Positions 40,153 to 51,357 of a stretch of 64,000 nucleotides of DNA are shown here, in pieces. Under the pieces are notes generated by a model, which saw nothing but the letters and a program-made list of their open reading frames with translations, had not been told where the DNA came from and ran no database searches. The stretch is from Blepharisma stoltei (lineage: Eukaryota > Ciliophora > Heterotrichea > Heterotrichida > Blepharismidae), in assembly GCA_914767885.1 (NCBI GenBank), contig CAJZBQ010000018.1:806001-870000 (forward strand). The letters are read 5' to 3'. A program made the translations under genes and the position numbers. How positions within the stretch are numbered: the stretch's first letter is position 1; every line of letters begins with the position of its first letter.

Positions 40153-43100
40153 TTAATTAATAGGAAGCCAAGAATAGCATGGATATCGACTTCTAAATGT
40201 ATCTGGATCAGTTTTCAGCTGTTCTGAGTATTCATCACGAACTTCTCCTCATTTCGATGCATAAACTTTGACTACAAAAGCCCTATCAATAAACTTATGC
40301 ACCGTAAGCCAATTATTAAAATCTTCAATTTTCAATTTTTTCAAAAATTCAATTTCCTTTTCCCTTCTGTCAAACTCAAAATTCCTCTGCAGAATTTCTT
40401 GCCAAAAATATTCACTTTTGTCGTTTAAGCTATGAAAAGGCTCTTTTTTCTTCGAAATTACTGCTTTTTTATGCTCTTTGAAATTTTCACTTAAATCTTC
40501 TTTGCTTTCTCTCAAAAATTCGTTAATTTTTTCCATTAAATAGTCAGGATTATACTCTGTTGAGCAAAGCTTGATTAAAAATCCTGACATTCCTCTAGTC
40601 ATTCTCGAAGAAACAGCCACATAATACCCCAGCTGCTGATTAGTCCTTAACTCATCAAAAGCATCCTCATCTAAAATTTGTTCTAATAAAGATGCCATTG
40701 CCCTTTCTTCAATTGTAGCTGTCCCAAATTGGTAATAAATTTCAATGACTGAGCATCCATTTGCTGGGTCTACTGCATTTAATTTTCACTCTAAAATTTG
40801 GTCTCTAAGAAGCATTACAGTTCTGGGTGAAAAATTTTTGACTCTTTTGCCTTCAGCGGCAAATAATAAACCTTCAGTAAATTCACTTAAATCTGAGACG
40901 TCACTTTTAGGGATATTTCCGGTCATATATATGAGAACTTTTACATGGGCTAGGTTGCATGTAATTTCTGATGTTGCAAGCTGCTGGATTACTTCTAATT
41001 TATGTTCTTCTAGATATTGTTGGTGCTGCAAAAAGACAAGTCGTGCATTTCTTGAGTGAGCTTTTGGGTCGATGTTAGCGTTTTTGTATTTTTGGATTAG
41101 CCTTTCTATGCTATTTATCAATAAAATAAACTAATTAATGGTAATTTTTTTTTTTATTATATATTCACCTATAACAGCATATTATAAGTCTTATAGAATT
41201 TTCATTAGGATACGATGTATAAATATATTCCATTATTTTTTCAATTAAAGCTTCAAGCTTATCTGCAAATCCATTGACTTTGATTTCAAAGCAGTTATCA
41301 AGAGCATCAATTGAGATATTAAACCCAGCGTAGCTTGCCTGGTACCCAAACTCATCATTTATATCATTTTGTAAGACTTCAGCTATGACATCTACAGTCA
41401 CTGAGCGTAGAGCTGTGGATCTGAAATTTGGAATAAATAAAGCAATAAATGCATTCGCACGGGAATCTCTATATGAAATATCTGTGTTATACCAAGCTTC
41501 TACCATATCAGAATTATAGACTTTTACTGGTTTTGGCTCTTCTAATTTCACTAAATTAAAGTTTGTAGGGATAAATTCATTTGCTGCTGGGTAGTATAGT
41601 TTTTCAGCAATTTCTGGGCTGTTAGGGATTTCTGGTAAATCTTTTATACAGTATTTTGTGCCGAACCATGTTTCTACCATATTGGCTTCATTTTCATAGA
41701 AATTTGAAGTTATATCAATGCGCGCCCTTTCAAAATTATTTATTTTATACATGAATATGCAGATAATTATTTTTGATTTGGATAGAAAGACCTAATATAA
41801 TGGATAAATAATAAATTATATTAAAAATAATTATAAATATAAGGCATAATATATTCAAGCATATGGTTTATTGCATCTGAGCTTAATTCTTCAATTAAAT
41901 CATAAATTCCTGCAGTCAAAACTCTATCTGCTGGGAAATGCTGAAGGGCGTCACTTATTTTTGAGCAATAATCAACAGGCTCCATTCTTTCAAAATATTC
42001 AAATTCTAACTCCTGCATTTGTTTTAGCTCGTTATAGAAATACATGCAAGGTGTTTTTGATGATTTCAGCAAGTTTATATATGTGAAAATTGCATTGATA
42101 ACAGCCCATATCTGCTCCAAGCCTTTTTTGGTAAGTTTTACTTGGATTCCTAAAGAAAATCAAGATCGGGTATGCTCCATAAATGGCCCTGCACTTAAGC
42201 CAGTTGCCAGTCCATTTTGTTTTAGAAAATATAAAATACTTCCTTTAGATTCATGTCCTAATAGACTTTCTAAATAGCAGTCTGGTCTCGATGTATAATA
42301 GCTTCAAAACGGAGGCACCATTCATGTAATATCAATGGTTTTTATGTCTTTTACAGGGACAATACAAAAATATTTATTATTGTTTTCGACGGAAGGAATT
42401 CCTAAGTCTGTGTATAAAGGAGAAATATTTTTGTTAGGAATTTCTGCAAATTTCGCAGACACCCAAGACTCTAAAGTTTCCATATCAATACCAGGAGAAT
42501 AAACACACAGTGTCATTATATTCGCTGAATAAAATTGACTATGAAAATTCAGCGTCTCCTGATGCAGATTAGGCTTTTGTGCCAAACTTCTGATATTTCC
42601 CCAAGAAAAAGAGTTTATCTTATGCTGAGAATTCAATGAAAACCCAAAAAGTGACTCTCTTCTGACAGCATCGTTTTGTATTACTTCATTAAACTCAGCC
42701 TCAATGGCTTGGATTTCCCTGCTAGAAGATTCTTCTTTTATAAGCGGAGAAATAAAAAATTGAGCAAATCTATCAAGGGCTTCTTCAAGTTCTTCTGGGT
42801 CAACTTCAAATAAAGTGCTAATTTATGAATATTTAAAAAAAAATTAAAGTAATTTTGAAAATAATTATTTAATTTAAAAAAGAATAAAAAACTTGTGGAC
42901 CCTCATTTAGTCTCTGCATTGCAATATCCACCATGCTGTGATATAAATTGGCTGAAACTTTTTTCGTCTGGGTATTTTTCAGTGCCAAGAAAGCACATGT
43001 GTTCTAAGAAATGGGCTAATCCTTGCAAATCTTGAGGATCGCTGAGAGAGCCGACGCCCACTGTTAGAGAGCATGCAGCTTGACCTTCAGATTCTGGCTC

Positions 43101-43181
43101 GGATATGAGGATTGCTTGAAGCTGGTTAGGAAGAGTTATGTGTTTATATTCTCTAGGGTCGCGAGTAGGCTTTCTCACCAT
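40153..43181 (-). CDS. IDE: M16 metalloprotease, insulin-degrading-enzyme type
   Basis: 925 residues after three IESs (85, 92 and 74 bp). Inverted zinc motif HFLEH in GLAHFLEHMCFLGTEKYP, then SQHGGYCNAET and LDRFAQFFISPL, as in insulysin/nardilysin; the distal Glu ligand follows in EAEFNEV. The C-terminal half has the typical NQQLGYYVAVSSR and LLEQILDEDAFDELR segments. Cytosolic or peroxisomal peptide-degrading protease. No introns found. It ends in TAA. Confidence 0.9.
41107..41193. other. IES, 85 bp, in IDE gene
   Basis: Joins NENSI to ERLIQKY. Confidence 0.85.
41746..41839. other. IES, 92 bp, in IDE gene
   Basis: Joins YIMPY to KINNFERAR. Confidence 0.8.
42811..42886. other. IES, 74 bp, in IDE gene
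   Basis: Joins STSFL to FEVDPEEL near the active site. Confidence 0.88.
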
Positions 43182-43325
43182 TTCTTATATAAGTTAAAGA
43201 AAAGAGAAATGAAAATTGAGAATTTTATATGAGTTCTATTATAGTGAAAAATATTTTTATTTTAGAAATTTTTCAGTTAAATTCAGAACAACAATATAAA
43301 AATCTCCTAAATATCTTAATTATAG

Positions 43326-44103
43326 CTAGCTGTTTAAGTATTCAACAAAATCATCGATCAGCACAGGCCAAGCTCCACTTGGATCGTACCCTTGCAGTCC
43401 TTCTCTTTCTACAATTATTGCAAAATCCAAAAACATTTCCCAAGTGTCCTTAGAAATATCATGCTTCTTATCCCTGCTTTCTAAAAATCCAATCCATCGA
43501 TTAACAAGAGGATATTTTTCCCCAAGCAATAATCTTCATAACGCTATAGCAGTCTCAAACCCTAAATTCCTCACCCCTTGATCTCTGCTAAAAGCAAATA
43601 CATAATTATAGATTTCTTTAAAACTTTGAGGGTTATTCAACTCCCGTCTTAAATCAGGAATCTTTTGTCTTAGTTTAGAAATTTCATCACATCCAAGGGC
43701 TTTCATGCCATTGCAAAATTCGTCTTTCGTGTAAATTCCCATGGTCGCTGCATTAAAATATTTAGAAATCACTAAAATTTGTATATCATTTTTTTTAAAA
43801 AAATAGTTATTTTTAAAAAAAAAATAAGGAAATTTATTCGAAACCTAAAATTACGACATCCATCGGCTCAATCCCTATGTCTCTGCAAAAATTCTCAATT
43901 CCTTCCCCTTCTATTTGGGCTGATGTAGAACTTTTGTATCTTGTAAACAGGCTATCAATTTTTTTCTGATTTGTGGGCGCAGGTTGATCTCTGGATACTT
44001 GAGCTCCGGAATTATAAAATTCATCTACCGCTAGCTCAAGATCCCAGTTTTTAGACGTAAGGAACTTTTTAGCAGGGACATCCTGCATTCCAGTAATCGA
44101 CAT
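43326..44103 (-). CDS. DCUN1D: DCN1-like cullin neddylation co-E3
   Basis: 234 residues after a 73-bp IES. The N-terminal UBA-like segment (AKKFLTSKNWDLELAVDEFY) is followed by the PONY/DCUN1 domain: FNAATMGIYTKDEFCNGM, LGCDEISKLRQKIP, YNYVFAFSRDQGVRNLGFETAI and DTWEMFLDFA, WPVLIDDFVEYL with the conserved DAD-like patch near the end. It promotes cullin NEDD8 modification and so activates SCF ligases, linking functionally to the SKP1 gene at 18.6 kb. Stop TAG. Confidence 0.9.
43773..43847. other. IES, 73 bp, in DCN1 gene
   Basis: Joins VVIL to VISKYFNAATM. Confidence 0.88.
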
Positions 44104-44270
44104 AAATTGAGCTAGTTTTTCACGTTGTCTGCTATTTAGAGACTATATAGCGGCTTACCATATCTAAATATTCACAATTTATAAGATGATATTAGGTGTT
44201 ATTAGTATGTTATGGCTTGTTAAAATGCCTTGATGTTTACAGAAACTAAGGTTAGTGTTATATAAAAAAA

Positions 44271-45204
44271 TTAGCTTCCAAAATCATAACGAGTCCTAAC
44301 ACGAATTTCTGGCTTATCAATTTCTGATAGCTTTTTGATAATAATTTCTTCTTCAATTATATGCTCAATATCAGCAGCTATCTCTTTCATAGGACCATCT
44401 ATTATTTCTTTATTTTCTACTATTTGCCTTCCAAAGTTTTGTTGAGTTTCTTCTTCCTCTTCTATTTCTTCCTCATCTATTTCATTTTTATCTAGTTTAC
44501 TGCTTTCTAAATTGCTGATTCTTTTATCTTTTTGTTTACTATTGGTAATCAAAATATCCCTTTCTTTTTCACATTTAGTTAACTCTTCAGTCATTTTTGC
44601 CTTTTGGGCGTCTAATGCTTTAATTTCATTTTTATATTTTCCTTCTGCCCCTTCTATGCTCGTTATTTGATTCATTGTTTCACTTTCTACCTTTTTTCGA
44701 AAATCATGGTATTTATTAATTAATTTTTTTTTTATTTTTTAAAATAATTATTTTTATTATTTAATCACAAAAATCATCAAATTTTTCATGTGCGGCTTGT
44801 AATTGGCTGGTTCTTGAAATAAGCTCAGACTGAAGCCTATCATTTGAATTTTCTAAAAGCTGTAAACGAGAAGCTAACGAGGACTTTTCTACTGATAATT
44901 GTTCTATTAACAAAGTTTGGTCTGCATTTTTATCCTGAAGGTCGAGTATTAAAGAGTCTTGGGACTCTTGAATTGTTTTAAAATCTTTCAATTGTTTCTT
45001 ATGAGAAATTTTTTGTTGTGTTTTTAATGACTCGCTTAAGACTTCTATACTTTCTGCATGATCTCGCTTTAAAGTATTAATTTCATCCTGTAGGCTTATC
45101 AATTTTGTATGCTCAATATTGCATTTCTGCTTATTTTCTTCGAATTCTGCTATAGTGGTCTGTAAGTCTCCATTTAATTTTGCATTTTCTATTTGCAGCT
45201 GCAT
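44271..45204 (-). CDS. Coiled-coil protein
   Basis: 293 residues after a 52-bp IES. Long heptad-type coiled coil from the first residue (MQLQIENAKLNGDLQ) through most of the length, with an acidic run (DEEEIEEEEE) and a C-terminal basic end. No family could be assigned. It may be continuous with the upstream secreted-type coiled-coil gene through a further IES, but both also read as separate genes. Confidence 0.55.
44710..44763. other. IES, 52 bp, in coiled-coil gene
   Basis: Joins DFCD to YHDFRKK. Almost pure A/T. Confidence 0.8.
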
Positions 45205-45302
45205 AATAATTTCATCTTTGTTTATTATAATATTTATAATAAATTCGGTTTTTATAAATTATTTGTATAAATAATTTGTTTTTCTTATTAAATTAGACAT
45301 AA

Positions 45303-45749
45303 TTAATCTAAGAATCATAATTCATTTTTTAACTCATTATAAACTGTTTCAAAGGTCCTTGTATTTTCCCTATCCTTTGCTATTTGTATAGAAGTTTTCA
45401 ATGTAAAAGAAACGTCATTTAACTGACTAGTAGTAAAGCCATTGATTTCTCCTCCATAAAATTTGGAATCCTCTATAATTCCTTGTATGAACGGTATTAA
45501 TTCTTCAGCTAAATCCAATTTCACAGAATAATCCTCTTCATCTTGATACTCCTCTATTAAAGCTTCTAAATTTTCGATGTTATAAGTGTAATCTTCGTGG
45601 ATTTTTTCCCCAAAATCTATCAATTTAGACACCTGTTCAATCTGTTTTTGCAAATTTGTATAAGCTTTTTTTAATTCTCGGTTTTCTTTTTCTAATTGCT
45701 CTAATAAATTTTCTGCATAAACTCCAAAAATCAATATAAAAAATAACAT
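45303..45749 (-). CDS. Secreted or luminal coiled-coil protein
   Basis: 148 residues with a signal-peptide-like start (MLFFILIFGVYAE) and a coiled coil (LLEQLEKENRELKKAY). A TGA Trp precedes the TAA stop. No known family. It lies about 100 bp upstream of the next coiled-coil ORF on the same strand. Confidence 0.5.
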
Positions 45750-45771
45750 ATTTTTAACGTTAATGAATTAT

Positions 45772-47312
45772 CTATTTATTCGAGCATATTTTCAGTATTT
45801 CTTTTTGTTTTGCAAAAAAGCATCTATTGGCGTCAACAATTCCTACATTGCAGGAACATTTATCAGCGACTTCATTTTCCCCTAGAAGCCTTGCTGGTTT
45901 TATAGCAGAATGGAAATACTCGCTTGAAAGCTCCCAGTCTTCAAGCTTACTAGTCAAAAACCCAAGGGCAAGCAATGTGTCTAGCTGAATTTTAGGATTC
46001 CTTATCCTCGTCGCAAATTGAATGCAAGCTTCTAAATTTTGTTTCGCATTTAAATCTTCTCCTAAGCTTAAAAATGACATTCCAAGCTGCCCTAAGCTTA
46101 TGCATTGTGACTCATAATCACCTCTTTTATTAGCCCAATTTAAGGCTTTGGTAAAATACTGTACTGATTCACCATATTTTCCTACTAATCTTGAAGTTAT
46201 TCCTAAATTATAATAAGCTGCAAATTTGTTTTCTTTGTCAGAAAATTCACAATGTTTCATATGAAATTGTATGCTCTTTTCAAGCTTATTCATATTGTAA
46301 TAAACAACTCCTAGACGGTTTAAGGCTAATGCAGCACCTACAGGGTCGTCAAGTAGCCTTGCACAAAAGAAAAATCGCTTATAGAACCTTGCAGATTCCT
46401 TGTAGTTTTGGTTTTCTTCATTCATAGCTCCAAGGCAAAAGGACATGTGGGCTTCTTTTTGGACGTCGCCAGCTTGAACCCCAGCCTTTGCGCGTAAAAC
46501 TAGATCTTTTAAGGATGTATTTTGTAAAGCGTCGTTGCCAGCTGGTATTGAAGGTGCCCAACCTCCACCAGGTGTTAAAGGAGCTGCAACAGTTGCATTT
46601 AACCCTTCAGGAGGCTGTACTTGTATTTGATGATTAAAAAAGCATTTATCCCCTCTTACTTGAGCTACTTCGTTTTCTATTTTATTTATTGATTTTACAG
46701 TTGATTTTGGGCTCAAAAAATTTTTATTCTATTTTCTATAAAAATTTCCTAATTTTTTTTAAAAAAAAATTCCCAATAAAATTCATTTAAATCCAGTATA
46801 TTCTTTTTATCCAGCAACAAATCATCAAATTGTTGGGACGCCAAAATTGTTTTAAGTTTCATTAATTTTTCTTCTTTTGGCTGTACAAATATTTCTTTAA
46901 ATAGAATCATTTCTCCTTCAGCCTTAGAAATTGGGACTTGCTTTGGCTTATTTTTTGACGGGGTATTTGAACTTGCCCTCGATTTTCTTGGCATTTTTTT
47001 TTCCATGCTTAAGTTAAGAGGGGTAGGTACTCGATTTTGTTCTTGAAGATGGGCCAGAGATTCAGCTTTGGTCAATTCAAATTTTTTTGAGGAGGCTGAG
47101 TTTAGGAGAAGTGCAGCATTTTTGGAATGCCTGCCTGGGGTTTTATGAATTGTGCTTGCTGTGTGGTAGACTTCTGGGGTAACGATAAACTCAAATTTCT
47201 TTGAATTTGATGAAGATGTCATAGGTCTGGAGTCTGCGAGTTTTACAATTTTTGAGCGGCTTGGGGAATCGATTATCCTTGTAGACCTGTTTCTTTTGAG
47301 ATCAATTGACAT
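45772..47312 (-). CDS. TPR-repeat protein with disordered N-terminus
   Basis: 488 residues after a 74-bp IES (46725-46798). The first 180 residues are Ser/Lys-rich and disordered (SRPMTSSSNSKKFEF, KKMPRKSRASSNTPS). The C-terminal two thirds are at least six TPR units (ALALNRLGVVYYNMNKLEKS, AYYNLGITSRLVGKYGESV, SLGQLGMSFLSLGEDLNA). It probably works as a scaffold, perhaps ciliary. The TPR part has no ATG of its own, which supports the fusion through the IES. Confidence 0.72.
46725..46800. other. IES, 74 bp, in TPR gene
   Basis: Flanked by AGAATA at both ends. Joins LDKKN to KNFLSPK. Confidence 0.75.
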
Positions 47313-47510
47313 TGTTGATAATAATTAAATTAGAGAGAAAACTATAATTTGATTTTTTGTATAAAAAGCTATTATTAATAAAAGAAAAGATTTTAATTAA
47401 ATAAAGCTGTGGAAATCATGAATATGCTTATTATATGTTTAGCAATAGAAAATGATCATTTATTTTGATAATAAAAAAGTGTATTTTATATAGTTACAGC
47501 GAAATATTTT

Positions 47511-48805
47511 TTATTGATAAATAATCTTGTAAGGCTCATTAAGCAGTAATTGAAAATCGTCAGGATCTAAAGACTGCTGGGCTTTTGCAATTTCAAGCCC
47601 ATACACTGCAAGATCTTCAAGGCTACGCAAGTCTCCTTGATGAAATTGAATTTTTAAATATTTGCAAGGCAAGCTTCCAATACTTATCCTTCTTTCTCTT
47701 GTATAGCTTATATCCCTTTATAGATTTCTTTATCGAGCAAAATGCACTGGATTATTGAACGACCAAGAGAGACTCTATTAAAGGAACGGGCTGGATATCT
47801 ATATCAGGAAGTGCTAAAAAGTGACATGTCAAAAAATGGTGACAAGTCTGAAAAAAGTTGACAAGTGAACGCGCCAATTTTTAAAATGGATTTATTATTA
47901 AAATAATTTTAAACTTAAGATACCCAATTAGACAGAAGATATAATTACACATTATATATTGGCTTTAAATATTTTGATCTATATATATTTAAACTTAATA
48001 ATAGCTGTAAAAATCAAAAACTTGCAACTCGATGTGCATTTTTCCGGCTCGATGGAATTTCTTTTATTTATGCTAATTTATTTATGAAGACTAGAGCTAT
48101 AATTTGAAAAGTGCGTGGCTTGTGATTCTCAATATATATAAAGTTCTTATCGACTCATATGAGAAGTATTTAGCAAAAATTCAAAATGGTTTATAAGTGA
48201 AAATCATAAACTTGCAACTCGATGTGCATTTTTCCGGCTCGATATAATTTCTTTATTTTATGATAATTTATTTATGAAGACTGGAGCTATAATTTGCAAA
48301 GTGCGTGGCTTGTGTATCTCGATGTATAAGAAGTTCTTATCGACTCATATGAGAAGTACTTAGCATAATTAAATATTGATTAAAAATTAAAATATCTTAA
48401 GTTTAAAAATTATTTTAATAATAAATCCATTTTAAAAATTGGCGCGTTCACATGTCAACTTTTTTCAGACTTGTCACCATTTTTTGACATGTCACTTTTT
48501 AGCACTTCCTGATATAGATATCCAGCCCGTTCCTTTAATAGAGTCTCTCTTGGTCGTTCAATAATCCAGTACATTTTGCTGGATAAAGAAATCTATAAAG
48601 GGGTATGAGCTATATGGGTTAAAATAAAATCTTTTTCAACCACAATTCATTTCCCGGTTCGATTCTTTGACACACTTACAGTAATAATTGCTCTTGTTTT
48701 ATATACCAAATTAATATAAGCCAAAGATGTAAGCTCTCTTAACTCAATTACCAGCTCATAAGGCGAAATATGATGAGTTGCATATGATACTTGCTCAACT
48801 TGCAT
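47511..48805 (-). CDS. Small protein with a possible jelly-roll (galactose-binding-like) fold
   Basis: 127 residues once the 911-bp element at 47702-48612 is removed (1295 - 911 = 384 nt). The N-terminus SPYELVIELRELTSLAYINL and the later ISIGSLPCKYLKIQFHQGDL / DLAVYGLEIA recall the beta-jelly-roll of ciliary-tip proteins such as CEP104, but that is a tentative analogy. One TGA Trp. The insertion separates FILTH from TRERR. Confidence 0.55.
47702..48614. mobile_element. 911-bp inverted-repeat IES element with internal tandem repeat
   Basis: Arms of about 220 bp (left with GGAACGGGCTGGATATC, right with GATATCCAGCCCGTTCC) enclose two ~180-bp direct repeats (48010-48185 and 48198-48366; marker ACTTGCAACTCGATGTGC). 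No ORF of note. It interrupts a coding frame and disappears cleanly at TA. Confidence 0.88.
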
Positions 48806-48828
48806 ATTTAAAATTATAATAAATTTAC

Positions 48829-50788
48829 TTAATTTCTATATCCATAATTCACGTGAACTGGAGAATATTGACTGAAATATTCTCTTGATGACTGGAATGG
48901 CCGCTTGAAAGGAGATCTTGTCGGCGACTGCTCAATTTTTGTATGTACAGTAGGCCTATCATAGGCTGGAGTTGATGCTCTAGGACGGTCCACTGAAGGT
49001 ATTGGTGAAGACTGTGGTGTCCTATGGGCTTTTTTGGCTGTCAAAAGCCTTTGGGCTTGTCCTTGGTCTCCATATACAGCTTTAGCTCTATCTGAAGGAG
49101 AATACTCCACAGAAAGCGCTGAAATTTGATTTGTTATATCCCGGACGCTATATGTCCTATGTGTCTTCAAGTCATACTCAATCAAAAACTGCTGCTGAGG
49201 CCCAAGCACAGATCCAGGCCTACAAATTCTACACCACCCTATAAATTCTTCAGCTGGAAAATGATAGTTTTTTATAGCATAACACCCTATAAGAGTCCCA
49301 GTTCTCCCAAGCCCTGCTTTACAATGTACAGCGACTGCCCCCATTTCCATTTCCACTATTGAATTAAACCTATTTACAATTTCTTCACTGGGGACACTTC
49401 CGTCTACAAAAAAAAGCTCAAAAAGGTTAATACCATTCCTAATAAACCTCTGCTCATCATATGTTTTATTGTTTAGCCTCACTACAGCTGATACACCTAG
49501 TTTTCTGAATAATAAAGAATACTCTTCTGGTGTATAATTACAAATCCCCATTTCTTTTCTTTCACTAGGGCAGCTAAATGCTATCTTTTCCTATAAGATT
49601 AACCAATTTTTTATTTTTTTAAAACAAATTCTTACTCCCCCCCCAATCCTTGATCGAACGATTGACTGTAAAAATTCCTAAAAATTGGGGAAATTAACCC
49701 CCATCCTTGATCGAACGATTTTCATATCATGCAAATTTTTATATATATAAAAATATATTATTTATCAAAAGCTTGGAAAGATGCACATAATGAAGTTGTT
49801 TTCAGAGACTTTGAGACGACAGAAAGCTGCAGAATCAACCATCCGAAGTGATTTAGTCATTAACATATGCTTAAAAACTCAATAATCTAATAAAATACAG
49901 ATTCTTTAAATTTTTTTTAAAAAAAAATTAATTTAATAAGGAACAAATTAAAATTTATACAGTTTAAAGGGGTAACTAATAAATCAAAAATATTAAGAAT
50001 TGGTATTTTATGAAATAAATTAAATTTTTTGCTGTAAAAATAATTATTAAATATTCTTTAACCCTCTTGTTTAAAAGTAAATAAAAAAAAACATATCTAT
50101 ATATATTTTTTATTTTATATATAAATTTTTTTTTTCCCGAAAAATTTTTTTTTAAGCAGCCCCATCCTTGATCGAACGATGGCGAGTCGTTCGATCAAGG
50201 ATTGGGGGGGAGTTATATATAATTAAAAAAATATAGCAATTTCCCTGGGATCACCCAGCTTATATCCCCATTTTCTATTTTTTCATGAAATTCTGAAAAC
50301 TGCAAGTCGAATCTCTGATAGTCAAACCAACCCAATCTGATAGCTCTATCTAAGCCTCTCAAACAATGTAAAATTGTACATTCATAATAACAAGGACCAT
50401 AGCTTGCATCTCGAAATGCCATAAAGCTTGGCAGCAGTGCAAATGGTCTTCAAGCCTCGTTTGCTGTTTTTTTCATGATAACGATTTGAAATGCTCCCAT
50501 TAAGAAGGCTGCATTAGCACGCTTTGTGGGATCTACAGAGCAGTAGTGGTAAATGTGATAGTCTCGATATCGGGGGTCCTTTAATAGCCTGTCTAGCTGT
50601 GTGCAAAATCGATAAACCATTGATAAATTCACTGGGCCAAAGTCTTCACAAAAAGGCTCATAGACAAGTTCCTATGTGAAAATTACGTTATCAATAGTAA
50701 AGAAACAAGATTTTGGCTTATTCCGAGGAGGAGAGCGCTCAGATATCCAAAAAAGACGATCTGGAATTATTTCGGCTGCACTTGACAT
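48829..50788 (-). CDS. CDC14: CDC14-type dual-specificity phosphatase
   Basis: 430 residues after a 15-nt intron (50672-50686) and a 652-bp composite IES. The N-terminal DSP-like domain (IIPDRLFWISE, YYECTILHCLRGLDRAI, ISWVIPGKLLAFSCP) precedes the catalytic domain with AVHCKAGLGRTGTLIGCY (nucleophile Cys, P-loop) and ICRPGSVLGPQQQFL. The C-terminus is Ser/Pro/Arg-rich, as expected for regulated nucleolar or spindle CDC14. It reverses CDK phosphorylation at mitotic exit and, in ciliates, probably at basal bodies. Confidence 0.92.
49582..50235. other. Composite IES, 652 bp = ~71-bp IES + MITE
   Basis: Outer TA boundaries 49582 and 50234 restore PGKLL|AFSCP. Subtracting the 581-bp MITE leaves about 71 bp, the modal IES size in this window. 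Confidence 0.88.
49633..50215. mobile_element. MITE family A, copy 2 (inverted), nested in an IES
   Basis: 581 bp, ends CTCCCCCCCCAATCCTTG... and ...CAAGGATTGGGGGGGAG. The internal sequence is the reverse complement of copy 1 with some divergence; it shares the double motifs and the caaaagcttgg.aagatg and gacgacagaaagctgc blocks. Confidence 0.92.
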
Positions 50789-50799
50789 AGAAAAATATG

Positions 50800-51357
50800 A
50801 TTATTTAAAATGGAAATCGTTAGAGTGAATAGGCTTAGGATTTGAAGATAATTTTGAATTCAGTGAAAATAAGAAATGGATACTTAAAAGTAAAGATCGT
50901 TATTTAATTCCCTCCTCTTTAAATTGGAATAAAAAATCCTGTTTAAAATTAAAAGAAGGGCTATATTTTTTTTAAAAAAAAATTATATAAAAATTTTTAA
51001 AATTTAAAAACATAGAAATTGAATGCGATATTTTTGGATTTTAATTTATTTTATTAAAAAAATTAATCAATTCAATATGAAAGTTGTTAGAATAATTTTC
51101 TAATTAAATTATGGCAAACTAATTTTATAAAAATTAGTATTTTCCTTTCGTTGAAAAAACCTTGTTCAAATTTAAATGTTAAATACCCAAAAAAATGGAA
51201 ACTTTACCTAGTTTTGTTCCAATTTAAAAAGGGGGAGCAAGATAATAGAGAGGATTAAGTTGATTTTTAATGGTTTTGTTTGGGTTTTAGAAGGTATTTT
51301 GCTACAGATTATTATAAAAATAGTTGAAATTCTGATTATAGCTTATAGTAAACAATT
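50800..51357. mobile_element. Spacer holding MITE family E (about 50905-51242)
   Basis: Inverted ends CCCTCCTCTTTAAATTGGAA and TTCCAATTTAAAAAGGGGGAG frame an AT-rich core of about 330 bp. A related single end (ACCCTCCTTTAAATTGAAAC, near 51547) lies inside the first IES of the next gene. No coding sequence is seen in the spacer. Confidence 0.7.

Noticed and set aside
44271-45749. Fusion of the two adjacent coiled-coil ORFs into one gene
   Set aside because: A TA-based join is possible but would delete good coding sequence, so they are kept separate.
46716-46716. Start of the TPR protein at a TTG
   Set aside because: There is no ATG; the frame joins the upstream ORF when the 74-bp IES is removed.
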